DNA of 22,864 nucleotides, taken from Zygnema cylindricum. Lineage: Eukaryota; Streptophyta; Zygnematophyceae; Zygnematales; Zygnemataceae. The position numbers were made by a program, and so were the translations under genes. The stretch covers positions 1 through 22,864 of the forward strand of contig JBBHKE010000770.1 in the NCBI GenBank assembly GCA_037447655.1, written 5' to 3'. The notes under the pieces were generated by a model, which was given only the letters and a program-made list of their open reading frames with translations, was not told the DNA's origin and did not search any database. Below are positions 10,741-22,641 of the stretch, piece after piece (within the stretch, counting starts at the first letter, position 1; the number at the start of each line of letters is the position of its first letter).

Positions 10741-11164
10741 CTAGAAATTAGTTTATAAAATAAAAAATGACGTTTGTTTAGTGAACATACGTTTTTTGTG
10801 AAAGCACAAATAATGAGCAACCCACCAACGCAGTTTACAAAAATATGTCATTCATTTGAGCCTGACGCTTTTATAAGTATTGATATGTCCACCCAAATGT
10901 GAAACAGAATTAGGTCAGTTTCAATTTGATTGGCAAGACTCGTACGATTCGTTAGAATTTAAGTTGGTCACCGTGGAGATCTGTTGATTGGCCATCAACC
11001 CAACAATATGTAGCGCGCGGGTTTTTGCCGCGGACCTTTATGTACGATCATGCAAGCCTCCAATAATTTATCATCGGTGTCGGCCCCGTCCATATCGGAT
11101 CCGTACACATTTTGAGGTTGTAGTGGGCCAACGTGGCCTCAGGTGGCCATTACTGGAGGCAACT

Positions 11165-11771
11165 ACAGGTAAGGTTCGTTAGTTGTCTCGCCCGTGGCGT
11201 TTAAAAAATATTAGTGTTAAGAATTAATTAGCTTTATCAACGCTAACTTGAGTTTTTCAAGATTTCGAAAAAAAAAAGTTTACTCTAATTGATCCATAAC
11301 GCTGATTTGGGTACAACGGATCTGCCATCAGGATCTTCACAGTAAAATAGGTAAAATCTGTAAATTACAAAATCTGACAAATCGTACACCGTCACGTCCT
11401 TTTACTCTAATTTATTCATAGCCCTAATTTGGGGTTTTTCCCGTATAATTAATACGCGATCAATATTCTTACAGTAAAACAGGTACGATTTCATTCTGCA
11501 TTTTATTCTGAGCACAGTTTTACGTGCGATCGCGATTATTTTAGTCCATATTTCGTACTTTTTTACTTAACAGAGTACCATTTTGTACGGACTGACACTT
11601 CGTACACCACACTATTCAAGAAGATCATAAATTATAATCATTAACGCTAATTCACCAGAATCTTAATTAACGTAGAAAAAAGTGTTATTAATTATATTTC
11701 AGGGTTTGGGGTCAAAAATTGGGGGTGCCGATATAGCGTTCATAACGCTAATAACGATTGGCGGTGTACTG
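11165..11771. mobile_element. Inverted-repeat element at right end of copy A, left end damaged
   Basis: The right end (11742-11771) reads, inverted, CAGTACACCGCCAATCGTTA and continues TTAGCGTTAT. It pairs with the intact left end found in copy B (22164-22193, about 27 of 30 bases) and shares its first ten bases with the MITE at 6878. In copy A the expected left end is replaced by an unrelated sequence (GGTAAGGTTCGTTAGTTGTC). The base pair after the right end is TC rather than TA. No coding frame. Probably a longer non-autonomous member of the same Tc1/mariner-type family. Confidence 0.55.
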
Positions 11772-11829
11772 TCTGTAGTGTTGCAAAGCGCTTTAACTGT
11801 ATACATATAGGGCACATGGGCCGTTAAAA

Positions 11830-12290
11830 TCATAGTTCAAAAGTAGGTTAAAGTACGCCCATACAATATGCCTATTGTATGCAAAACATACAATATGACC
11901 TTAAGACCCATATTGTATTGGTCGCAAAATGAAAAAAAAAATAGTAACAGTGTTGAATTGCACATCGATCGATAGAGAATTAAACGTCATGTCTAAATTT
12001 TGAAAAACATTCGGACAAAAAAATATTTTTCTGTGAGTTTTGACGTATTTTTTATTTAAACCGTCAGATTCGGAAGATCGGACGGTCTATGATAAAAGTA
12101 GCGATCTAAGAAGATCACATGAAAATCCCATAACACAACTTACGATAGGACTATCGTCAGATTTGGACGATCGGACGGTCGCTGATAAAAGTAGCGATTT
12201 AAGAAGATCACATGAAAAGCCCATAACACAACTTACGATAAAGGCGCCTACAGAAGGCCTACAATAGAAACGCCTACTTTTGAACTATGG
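11830..12290. mobile_element. 461-bp inverted-repeat element of a different family
   Basis: The left end TCATAGTTCAAAAGTAGG and the inverted right end CCATAGTTCAAAAGTAGG match at 17 of 18 bases. They are flanked by TTAAAA (11824-11829 and 12291-12296); with the neighbouring G this can be read as a 7-base GTTAAAA duplication. Inside, near 11865-11930, ATACAATATG and its complement alternate four times. A 93-bp tandem pair fills the right half. Non-autonomous DNA transposon; superfamily uncertain, since TTAA, 6-base and 7-base target readings are all possible. Confidence 0.65.
12062..12247. repeat. Two tandem 93-bp units
   Basis: Unit 1 starts CGTCAGATTCGG at 12062 and unit 2 CGTCAGATTTGG at 12155. 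They differ at only a few positions. The period equals 31 codons, so one frame reads DRTVYDKSSDLRRSHENPI and then its near repeat; since this lies inside a non-autonomous element I take the open frame to be incidental. Confidence 0.85.
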
Positions 12291-12296
12291 TTAAAA

Positions 12297-12989
12297 ACTT
12301 AAAATTCAAAATATCAGCGTTTAGCAGTACAGTAGATCCAAAATAAATATATACCAATGTACCTGACTTGAGCATTCGTTGAAGTATACACGTGAGTGGC
12401 CGTGGTCCCTCCAAAGCTTTTAACGAGGGATAACGGACGACTCTTTCTTCTTTACCCACGTCAGCATATGTAAAGGATAGATGCACATTTGCAACGTCCT
12501 TCATGGTTTATGCAACTTTGACGCTGACGTACGAGAAGTGCGCCACTGTCGAAACTGGCAACCAAACGATTATGACAGGTTTACACTAGAGGACTGTACG
12601 AGCTCAGTACACGGACGGTTGCGATGGAAAGCTAGGATCTTAATCTTACATTGGCGCTCGCCGCATGAAAATCGAACAAGTGTCCACAGAAAACGTGAGC
12701 GGGAAAAACATCAACGAAAATAAAGCGATAGACGTTGTTAGTTTGTTACTGTACAATGACGACCTAAAAGAATCTCCAAATTATGTCCGACAGAGCGTCG
12801 CAAACAATGAATGTATCTGCACTCCAAAATCACAATCGAACGGTCAAAATCATGTCCGCAAGTTAAGGAAGTGAATAAGGTGTACTGTACAGTACTGTAC
12901 TGTGATGACACAAATGTAACATTGCCTTTCATTTTGCTCGCTCTCGTGGCTTTCATTGTTTTGCCCTTCCTCCTTTCCATTCCATAGCC
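12297..12989 (+). promoter_or_regulatory. CRY-DASH upstream region
   Basis: No conserved exon is visible; several short open frames in 12480-12880 resemble nothing I know. The last about 80 bases before the ATG are pyrimidine-rich, as in a leader. A nested palindrome of TACTG/CAGTA steps lies at 12882-12899 (GTACTGTACAGTAC and TACAGTACTGTA are each self-complementary). Just left of it is GGTGTACTG, the terminal bases of the MITE family. No clear TATA box. Confidence 0.4.
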
Positions 12990-15900
12990 ATGGCTTCCAG
13001 CCCGTATTCTGGCATGGGGCTCTCCTCCAGCCTCCATGACCTCTCTCTTGTCATGGACTCTAACATACACAATTCGTCAGTTTTTTTTCCACCTGTCTCC
13101 TCCTCCTCCTCCTCCGCAGACGCTCCCTCCGCTTTCTTTTCCGGAGAAGAATCTGAAACTGAATTATCATCCACAGATGACACAGACAGCATTATTATCC
13201 CTCCTTCTTCCCTTCCTTTGTTCCCTCTCTCCGGGATTCCTGGGACAGCTTCTTTGTCTTTTGCTCTTTCATCTGCAGTTGCGACAAACCCTCTGCTATC
13301 AAACCCTAATTTTTCTTTGGCCCGACCTAAAGGTGTCTCTCCCTCTCCTTCAACAGCCGCCGCTCTTACTGCAAAGAAGTCATCCTCTCCCTCTACTCCC
13401 TCTCAAACTCAGTGCCATGCTCCCATTAAAGTCATGGCTTCCTCCAAGGTGGTGGAGCAACAGCAGCAGATGGCAGGTCTCGACAAGTCAATAAAATCCT
13501 TCAAATCACTTTCCTCCGAAAAGGCCGCCTTTCCTGACCTCGTTCGCTTGCCTGGCGGCCATGGCTCTTTCAGGTGCTTCATTGCAATGTGCGGGGATCA
13601 GAGGGGTCGGTGGTGGGCCAGAGGGGTTGGACGGGGGGGGGGGCAGACGGGGAACATCCGGAGGGTATCGCGGGCCAGTTCGTGGGAAGGGCAGGAGGGA
13701 GATGGAATGTGAGACATGGAGGGGAAGAGGCAGGGGCAGGGGTAGCAGGGGAGTAGCGAGAGAGATATCTCTGCAATGTTGGTGCCATCATTGACGCTTT
13801 TGAGGTTTATTGAGATATGTCTCCTTTGAACAGCCTTTTTCATTTTCTACTCTTTTATGTGCATTCGAACGCATGGCCCAGGAATTCTATATAGATGGGC
13901 TTTTTAGCCTTTACTTTCTAATTGTCTTTACATTTTTCAAGTGACCTTGTACGTCATTGGACTTAATGTGAATTTGAGTGGATGATACTATTTGGCATTC
14001 TGAAACGACCACAACTAAAGAGAAAGAAAAAAACAAAATTTAAAACGCTTGAAATTAACTCTATCCTGAAATGTTGAGGTCAAGTCCCCATACGAATTAG
14101 ATCACGGCATGAAAATGTCAGCTATTAAAGTATAGTCTTTGCACACTCTTTACTTGTTGTCATGTGTACTATACCTCTACTTTATGGGGGCTTACTTCGC
14201 GTATTTGAAGTCTATTTCACGTATAGTTTACATATATGTTACATAATTACATGTGCTTTATGTGCACTATGCATGTACTATCTCTTGCATTTATGTGTAC
14301 TCTATAAATTTTTGTTTACATGTGGATCATTTCTTCGGACAATTATAAACGAAGTTTGTAATTTTTTCATTTTGTTCATTTGTGAGAAATTGATTGCTTC
14401 TTATTTCTGATGACCGGGCAAAAGAAAGTAATATGAACTTCCGTTTAACTACTGTGTTGTTTATGATCTTTCTCACAGTACTCGGGACAAAAATTATGGC
14501 GTAGTGTGGTCGACACAAGAAAGTGCAACTATGCACATAGAACGGTTTTTCTATTCTACGGCTCTATTTTTTTTTCCCTCTAAAGACTGAAAGCAATCAC
14601 TGATTAGTCTTGCTCTGGCTTGGTTGGGGAAATGCAGTCCTTCGAATTTCTCCTCGGGCATGCGGAAATCTGTTGTTATGTGGTTCAGAAACGATCTTCG
14701 CATTCATGACAATGAAGCTTTGGCTTGTGCTAATAATGATTCCCTTTCAGTCTTGCCAGTCTATTGCTTTGACCCAAGGGACTATGGTATGTTACAAGCT
14801 ACCACATCTATTTGTATCCACATCTATTGTTATTATAATTTCCGACATAGTACATTATTGCTGGTGCCAATCAAGTTTATAAAGGCATTTTACTGCTTGA
14901 ATTTGAATGGTTGGTCCTTGTATGTTTAAGAAAAGAGGAGGGAAACTATCTGCTGTTTTGGTTACTGTACAGCTGTCAAATTATCTATTCCTGTTCATTC
15001 GTATCTGTCTTTTTGGACTGTTAGGTTTTCTTTTCAATCATGGATCGGATCTCCCTATCTTTGTACTGATGTGTGCCTTTCTCCTTTCTCGCAAGTCTCA
15101 TGGCATGTTTCCTTTCATAATTTGTTTTAATCACCATTTCTTCTTTAAAACTGGACCTGAAAATTGCTGACTTTTTTTGGTACTCATGCTAAAGCAGAGA
15201 CTGAAACTATGGATTCTTTTTTCGAGTAGTTCACAATTTTTTCTCTATTCTTTCGGTGAAAATGAATGTGTGCATTTCGTTTCACATGTTGTAGGTAAAT
15301 CTTCATCTGGATTTGACAAAACTGGACCATATAGAGCAAAATTTTTGCTCGAATGTGTGTCTGACTTGCGATCTAGTCTTCGAGCTCGAGGAAGTGACCT
15401 AATTGTCAGGGTTGGTCGACCAGAAGAGGTCTTACCTCAACTGGCAAAGGCAATTGGAGCTGATGCTTTGTATGCTCATCAGGAGGTCACTTATGAAGAA
15501 GTTCAGGCAGAAAATAAGGTTTCAGCAGCACTTAAGGTACGTGCTTATCTACCTTCAGTCTCTTCATTTTAGAGGTTTTCTGGTTATCTTAGTTGTTAAT
15601 TTCCAATGGTAAAATCACAGTACATGTGAAATTGTTCTGCCGAACAATGGGGTCTTAAAACAGTTCTAATGGCAGGAGCGTCCATACATTTAACCACCAT
15701 CTATACAGGTTTGCTGGTAATTTCAACGACAAAACTTGAAATGCGTCCCTTTTCCGGTCATGGGTTTTATTGTGTTTGGCGTCCTTTTATGTGATGTCTT
15801 TTTTTAGTTTGCTACATTTTTGGTTTGGTTGATGCACAGCTCGACGTACTTTGTCAGATGCAAACTTGTGGAACAAAAATAAAATCGAAGGGGGAGGGAG

Positions 15901-18652
15901 AGGACGAGTTCTATACGTTGACCTCCATTTTTATTGTTAAAATTGGCAGAGTCGTGTCTTATTGTAATGACGATAGTCGGTTGCAAAAAAATGTTGAATA
16001 TTGGTTGACAAGTTTTGATTAGGAAAGGGTTGCAGGAAGAGGGCATTGAGACTCGGTTCTATTGGGGCAGTACTTTGTATCACATCGATGACCTGCCCTT
16101 CCAGTCACTCGAGGAGATGCCAGCCAATTATGCAGGTTTCAAAGATAAAACTAAGGCTATTAAGGTCCATACTTGAACGAGCACCCTATGCCAATTTGTA
16201 CTGTTTTAGCCAATGCTGAAACCCGTAATTTAATCATTGCCTTTATTTTTTTATTTTAAATCATTGTTATTAGTGCTTTTTTTCCTTTTGGTTTCGTAAT
16301 GGAAGTTCTAGCTTGCTGCCATCCTGCAAAAATCCGAAAAAATCTGTTGTGCAATTTGCAGGTTCGTGCCACTTCGGAGGTTCCTGAGAAGCTGAAAACT
16401 GTTCCAAGCCGAGGTGGTGTAAAGGCTGGAAATATTCCCTCTCTTCAAGACTTGGGAATCAGTTCTGCGGCAAAAGGGCAACAGGTGAATGCGAGAATGT
16501 CATAACTTAGGCCACTGTCAGAAGTAAGAAGTAACTTATACATGATTATATTCTTATTGTTATTTTTATTTTTCGAGCTATCTTGATGATCTATTTTATT
16601 ATTTACTTAGATGATTGTTTTATTGCATCAATATTTTTAAGGGCAAAACTGGCCGAAATCCCCTGGCATTTCATTTGTATAATTTATTATTAATAGTACT
16701 ATTATTGCGAGGTTGCTTGTTAGTAGCTTTCCAATACAAACAATTACTATTCTGTTTATTGAGGCATTGGTTAGCCAAAAACTTGGCAAAGGACTTTTTT
16801 GCCGATAAGGATCTTTATCGCAATCGTTCGTCAGGCTACATTCTGTTTGTGTATGACATGCAATAGAAATGTTCAACGGATTGAAAGGAAAGTGACCATA
16901 GGTCCTTAAATTGTGCTTGCCGAAGCAGTTTCAGTTTGTCCCTATTTGTGAGCATTTAGGCGATTGGATCATTGTGATATCTTCATTTATTTATCACAAC
17001 TCTCTTGATAGTTGATCAACTAGTTGTTGAGACTTTGTATTATACCGCGGTGAATATCAACAAATTTACTTGGATTAGCAGCAGTGTTTTTCAAGATAAG
17101 CAGCACTTACGTTTGTACCCGATTGCAAATGACTGTATATAGGATGTAAGTTCTTTTACTGCAAACAATAATGGAAAACAGTAAGTCAATTTTGACCTCT
17201 GATTTTTTTTGACAATTTTGAACAACTGTTTTTTCAGGAGAATGGGCATGGAGGTTCTGCTCTTATCGGTGGTGAATCAGAGGCGTTGGAGAGACTGAAA
17301 CGATTTGTTGCAGAGGCCTTTGCGCAGTCCCAGAGGCAGACTGGCAACAAAACGGAGAGCCTCATTGGAGCCAGCTTCTCCTGCAAGATCTCCCCTTGGT
17401 TGGCCATGGGCTGTCTCTCGCCACGACGCATGTTTCAAGATCTTCAGAGTAATGTTCGAGGGTAAGTACACTGCCCTGGCTATTAGAGTTTAATATGTAC
17501 ATCAGCAGCTTGTTTTTAGTAATAACTAGTTTCTGCATAATATATATTAGTAGTCCTTTGTATGTGTAGTAACAAGCCATTAACTGTCGGTTAACTATAT
17601 CTAAAGATATTTTATTCAGACCGAGCTTAGTCTCATGTAGGAAATGCTAAAAAAGAAGCCAATGATTGGAAAGCACGTTAATAGTTTTTGTAATTTCTGC
17701 TGTTCCTGCTGTCCTTCATGATGTATTAAAAACACATCATTGTAAATGAGCCTTCTAAACCATTTAAAAGAAAAGAAACAAATGCTAATTAAACATCTCA
17801 GTAAGCCTATTTACAATGTATCGACTTGCGTATCGATTATGGTGCATAACTGCATATACATCATTGGTAAGAGGCCTTCAATGCTAAAGCTGTTAAGCAA
17901 ATAGGTTTTTGCGATATTTGATGTAATAGTATTTTTGGCGGTCTCGATATTCGATGTATCGTCTGGATACATTGATCCCCAGATTATCATGATAGTGGAT
18001 AGTCAGTAAGCGTACTATTGTACTTTGTATAATGGATTGCCAGCGAGGTTGTAATTTTCAAGTACAGTGCTATCTCTTCCTTTCTTGTATTTTCGTGTAT
18101 TTTTGACTTCTTGAATGTACAATTTTTTTCTTAGTTTCTATTTTTGCATACGTGATGTTCGTGTGTACATGATACCATCCGATTAAGAAATATTTGCAAA
18201 AGTTTTTGACTTACAGTTTCAGACTGTACTTTTATCGAGTTATCGGGATGTCAATGTTTATCAGCAAATTTGATAATTTTCAGGGTTTTTGAAAGTTTGA
18301 TTTCTCAATCTATTGATTATCGCAAAATATTGAGCGTCAATTTGACATACAGCACTCCTTGATAAAGCAATTGTAATGTTCACCCGATGCAAAAGCATCA
18401 ACTTTGCAGAGTGTGAATTAGGTTTGTTTATGTGTTTGTAAACTTCCTCATAGGTTTCAAATTGCTAACCATAGAGAGAGAATCAGGATTTCTATTTCCT
18501 TGTATTTTTTTGGATTTCAAATGTGCTAACATGAATCTGCTTTTGGGTTGTTTGACTGGCAGGACTCCAGTTGCAAGTGCTGAAGGAACCCTGGATGAGA
18601 AGTCAGGATTGAACTGGCTTGTATTCGAACTGCTGTGGCGAGACTTTTTCAG
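12990..18652 (+). CDS. CRY-DASH: DASH-type cryptochrome (CRY-DASH/CRY3), 5' part, 7 exons
   Basis: Exons: 12990-13573, 14638-14786, 15295-15536, 16036-16164, 16362-16484, 17238-17461, 18563-18652. All junctions are GT-AG with agreeing phases. They encode 513 codons plus two bases; the gene continues past the window. Residues 1-202 (exon 1 plus the first codons of exon 2) are a long Ser/Thr/Pro-rich leader with a short QQQQ run, probably organelle targeting plus a linker. The photolyase N-domain starts at MRKSVVMWFRNDLR (203-216), followed by VLPVYCFDPRDYG, KTGPYRAKFLLE (253-264), FYWGSTLYHIDDLPF (333-347), GNIPSLQDLG, GGES (420-423), SPWLAMGCLSPR (461-472) and WLVFELLWRDFFR (502-514). The order and spacing match plant CRY3. 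The family binds FAD and a folate antenna and repairs cyclobutane pyrimidine dimers, mainly in single-stranded DNA, under blue/UV-A light; the plant form is found in chloroplasts and mitochondria. Most FAD-binding helices are not in the window. The first ATG (tagccATGG) is a good context; residue 203 could be an alternative start for a protein without the leader. Intron 7 is unusually long. Confidence 0.93.
13574..14637 (+). other. CRY-DASH intron 1 with G-rich 5' part
   Basis: A 1,064-base intron. Bases about 13592-13745 carry many runs of three or more G on the coding strand, including one of ten (13633-13642), while the rest of the intron is AT-rich. Such clusters can form G-quadruplexes or R-loops next to a donor site. 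The open frames continuing exon 1 into this region are read-through of a GT-AG intron. Confidence 0.7.
14787..18562 (+). other. CRY-DASH introns 2 to 6
   Basis: Introns 14787-15294, 15537-16035, 16165-16361, 16485-17237 and 17462-18562. They are T-rich on the coding strand. Donors are GTATGT, GTACGT, GTCCAT (weak), GTGAAT and GTAAGT; acceptors end TAG or CAG. I found no other gene or element in them. Intron 6 holds two short TATCGAT-rich patches (about 17818-17842 and 17945-17976) of unknown meaning. Confidence 0.75.
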
Positions 18653-18990
18653 GTAATGCTTTGGGTTTCAGTTTCAAGGTTTTTGGGATATTCTACTAAT
18701 TGGATCATAATACCTGGTTTTAGGTTTATTGCACTAAGGATTGTGTTGACGATACCTCATTCGACTGTGAATGTATTCACCAACATTTGTTGATAAATTA
18801 TAAACATAAAAAAAAAAAAAAATATTCTATGGTCAAATGATGATCAAATGATCAAATTTTTAGTGTTGTGTATCGGTAAAAAAATTATCGCGATAACACC
18901 GATACCGATAGTTATCGGTTATCGAACGGTCAGCGGTCCCGATATATTTGTACTTTCTGTACTTTCTGTCCGGAGTGCTTTCTGTCCGGT
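18653..18990 (+). other. Start of CRY-DASH intron 7
   Basis: Donor GTAATG. An A-run of about 15 lies near 18810. Near 18875-18925 the motif TATCGGT/ACCGATA recurs in both orientations around TTATCGCGATAA, and TACTTTCTG is repeated at 18952 and 18961. This may be the edge of another mobile element; no boundaries could be set. Confidence 0.4.
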
Positions 18991-18994
18991 AAAC

Positions 18995-19093
18995 GTGTGC
19001 AGCTACAAAATTTGTGATTGTTGTGCAGATTTTCTAATTAAAATTTACAAATTAAAAAAATACGACCATGAGAGAAAAACACGATATTTTTAA
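18995..19093 (+). pseudogene. Cys-rich coding segment, copy B
   Basis: The frame reads VCSYKICDCCADFLIKIYKL followed by KKYDHERKTRYF and a stop. It is the better-preserved counterpart of 7943-8042. C-x2-C followed by His suggests a zinc-binding remnant. No start codon or partner exon could be fixed, and the family is unknown. Confidence 0.35.
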
Positions 19094-19224
19094 TTCGTTC
19101 AGCTAAGTTTGGCCGCGCGTTGCATCGTGTTTCATTTGGTGTTATAAACATTAAGTTTGGTTTATCGGTGCATTTTAATCACGTTATTTTACTTTTTTTT
19201 TTGTCATTTAAACGTTAAAAAAAA

Positions 19225-20012
<788 letters not shown>

Positions 20013-20539
20013 TATAATACACTTAGATAACACAAAAACGTGAGCATTTCACCACTTAAAAAATAAATTGTGTGTTTAGCTTAAAGACTTCAGGTTGTTT
20101 AATACGTGAAACGGTCGTACGGCCACTAAATAAATATTCAATCAATGGTGTAACAAATACTGTTCATATGCTTAAAGTTTATTCCGATAACGAATTATAG
20201 TATTCGAGGGACTATTTTTGTATCGTACAAATTAGAATGCTTGAGAGGCAATTTTGTTTATTGTTTAATCTGGGTTTTCTTTTGTAAATTGCTTGTATGG
20301 TTAAAGTTTATTCCCATAACAAATTATAATGTTTGATAGACGATTTTGTTTATTTTTTTCGAATTTAAGTTTCATTAGATAATGCGAGGTCTCATATGTT
20401 ATTAGTAAGTTTTTTTTTTTTTTTTATGAAAGTCATAGTGTTGTTGAGATTTTGCATCGAAGCCCAGTTCTCGTGAGTGGGCCAGTTTTGATAATGAACG
20501 ACCAGTCGAATAATAATCGGTGTGATTTGCACACTGAAC

Positions 20540-20813
20540 TCCATTCAACGGTTTTATTTTAACGACGACCAATATATTTTGCGATTTAAGTGTTGCCTTG
20601 GACGATTTTCTACATAATGGTGGTCGATACCCGTTCATTAAATACGATTTAGCAACCCTCCACTCTTTAGATTAACGACGATTTTACAATTGACGTTTTC
20701 GTGACTTTGGAACTTGTGCAAGTTTCCTCTATTTTTGAGTTTGAAGTTGTGGCATACCTGTTTGAAGGCGTTGATGAAAGTATAAAAAAAAGTGAAGAGA
20801 ATGTTTGGTATTA
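20540..20813 (+). pseudogene. Decayed coding segment, copy B
   Basis: One frame carries SIQRFYFNDDQYILRFKCC then LGRFST; after a shift a second reads VFVTLELVQVSSIFEFEVVA followed by YLFEGVDESIKKSEENVWY and a stop. Copy A has the same segments with different breaks. No recognised domain. Confidence 0.3.
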
Positions 20814-20878
20814 ATCCAAACACAATCACTATATTTATGTCGATACGTGTAACATCATTATTTTCATTATTTTCACAG

Positions 20879-21031
20879 TGCATGTTATACATGCGTCTGC
20901 AGAGTAAGTACACAATCGACAAAATATTATATTGTAAATATAACCGGCATTGTGGTGACTTCGAGTCATTTTATGATATATTTGGAAGAGTAAGTGAGCG
21001 ATCTTTATTCAAAGCTCATAATAACCTTAAG
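20879..21031 (+). pseudogene. Exon-like segment with Cys/His motif, copy B
   Basis: A 153-base, 51-codon open block sits between a good acceptor (TTTTCACAG) and a good donor (AAG then GTAAGAG). It reads KYTIDKILYCKYNRHCGDF, then FYDIFGRVSERSLFKAHNNLK. Copy A has the same text with the acceptor changed to CAAAAG and the donor junction disrupted by an insertion. The second Cys of the C-x2-C pair seen in copy A (CKHC) is not kept here. It looks like one exon of a gene carried by the repeat. Family unknown. Confidence 0.4.
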
Positions 21032-21289
21032 GTAAGAGATTATAAATAGTGATAAAAACATTTTGTATAATATTGGCGTTCAATTCGCTATGTCAGACTA
21101 TTATACATTGAAGGTCACGACAATTAAGAATCTCCGTATGTAAAAAAGGATGAGTTGCGAAGTCTCGGGCAATCAACAATCTACGCGGTTTTCTAAATAA
21201 GAGTTGTGTCTTGTGATTGTTGAAGGGCGATAAAGACGAGTTGGCAAAAAAATGTCGAGAGGAGAGGTGGGCACCCTTCCTAGTCCTTT

Positions 21290-21750
21290 AGATTTCGATT
21301 TTCGGTTCTTAAAGACCTCGAAAGCAAATGATATGGAATTTTTGATCAATGAAGGAGAAAAAAATTGCAGATGTCTTGAAGAACACATCATTTCTTAGGC
21401 GAGTATTAAATCTTGTTTCACGAACCACAAACTTAAGCGGGATGACATATGGTGAAAGAATGTTGTTTTGTGTAAGTGATCCCATACTTAAAATGAAATT
21501 GGAAACTTGAATTGTTAAGAAATACCACCAAACAAAATGTGAGTTAATAGTGGAAACCAAAATCTCAATCTATTCAAACCAAATGAATGGAATCACATGA
21601 GAAGATTTTAGTACCTTCTTATATAACCAATATATTGATCCTTTATCTACTTGCAATTAATTTTGAGAATTTATGGGTGGACAAGTACATTTGTTTTTTG
21701 TTGCAAAAGCATTGGTTACATCGTGCACGCCCCTAGAAATTAGTTTATAA
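21290..21750 (+). pseudogene. Further decayed coding segment, copy B
   Basis: The frame carries MKEKKIADVLKNTSFLRRVL, MTYGERMLFCVSDPILKMK, KYHQTKCELIVETKISIY and FLYNQYIDPLSTCN with a few stops, parallel to 10330-10740. Short blocks are conserved between copies, but no domain is recognised. Confidence 0.3.
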
Positions 21751-22163
21751 TAATAAACGACGTTTGTTTTGTGAATAAACGTTTTTTGTGAAAGCACAAA
21801 TAATGAGCAACCCACCAACGCAGTTTACAAAAATAGATGTCATTCATTTGAGCCTGACGCTTTTCTAAGTACTGATATGTCCACCCAAATGTGAAACAGA
21901 ATTAGGTCAGTTTCAATTTGATTGGCAAGACTCGTACGATTCGTTAGAATTTAAGCTGGTCACCGTGGACTTCTGTTTGATTGGCCATCAACCCAACAAT
22001 ATGTAGCGCGCGCGTTTTTGCCGCGGACCTTTATGTACGGTCATGCAAGCCTCCAATAATTTATTATCGGTGTCGGCCCCGTCCATATCGGATCCGTACA
22101 CATTTTGAGGTTTTAGCGGGCCAGCGTGGCCTCAGGTGGCCATTACTGGAGGCAACTACAGTA

Positions 22164-22641
22164 CAGTACACCGCCATTCGATATTAGCGTTTAGAAATTA
22201 TTAGTGTTAAGAATTAATTAGCGTTATTAACGCTAATTTGAGTTTTTCAAGATTTCGAAAAAAATAGTTTACTCTAATTGAACCATAACGACTGATTTGG
22301 GTACAAAGGATCTGCCATCAGGATCTTCACAGTAAAATAGTTAAAATCAGTAAATTACAAAATCTGACAAATCGTACACCGTCGCGTCCTTTTACTCTAA
22401 TTTATTCATAACCCTAATTTGGGTTTTTTCCCGTATAATTAATACGCGATCAATATTCTTACACTAAAATAGGTACAATTTCATTCTGCATTTTATTATG
22501 AGCACAGTTTTACCTGCGATCGCGATTATTTTAGTCCATATTTCGTAATTTTGTACTTAACAGAGTACCACTCTGTACGGACTGACACTTCCGTATGCCA
22601 CACTATTCAAGAAGATCATAAATTATAATTATTAACGCTAA
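22164..22641. mobile_element. Inverted-repeat element at right end of copy B, right end missing
   Basis: The left end CAGTACACCGCCATTCGATA, continuing TTAGCGTTTA, is preceded by TA (22162-22163). It pairs with the right end of copy A's element at 11742-11771. An odd palindrome, TTAGCGTTATTAACGCTAA, lies at 22218-22236. The element is cut at 22641 before reaching its right end. Confidence 0.55.

Noticed and set aside
10988-11182. 64-codon plus frame starting MAINPTICSARVF, conserved in both repeat copies
   Set aside because: The conservation follows from high DNA identity in a GC-richer patch. The minus strand is also open there, and no domain is recognised, so coding status cannot be supported.
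11600-11650. Helitron 3' end (CTAA) at the right edge of the 3.7-kb repeat
   Set aside because: No GC-rich hairpin precedes it. The next base is T only in copy A, and the edge is better explained as truncation of the inverted-repeat element.
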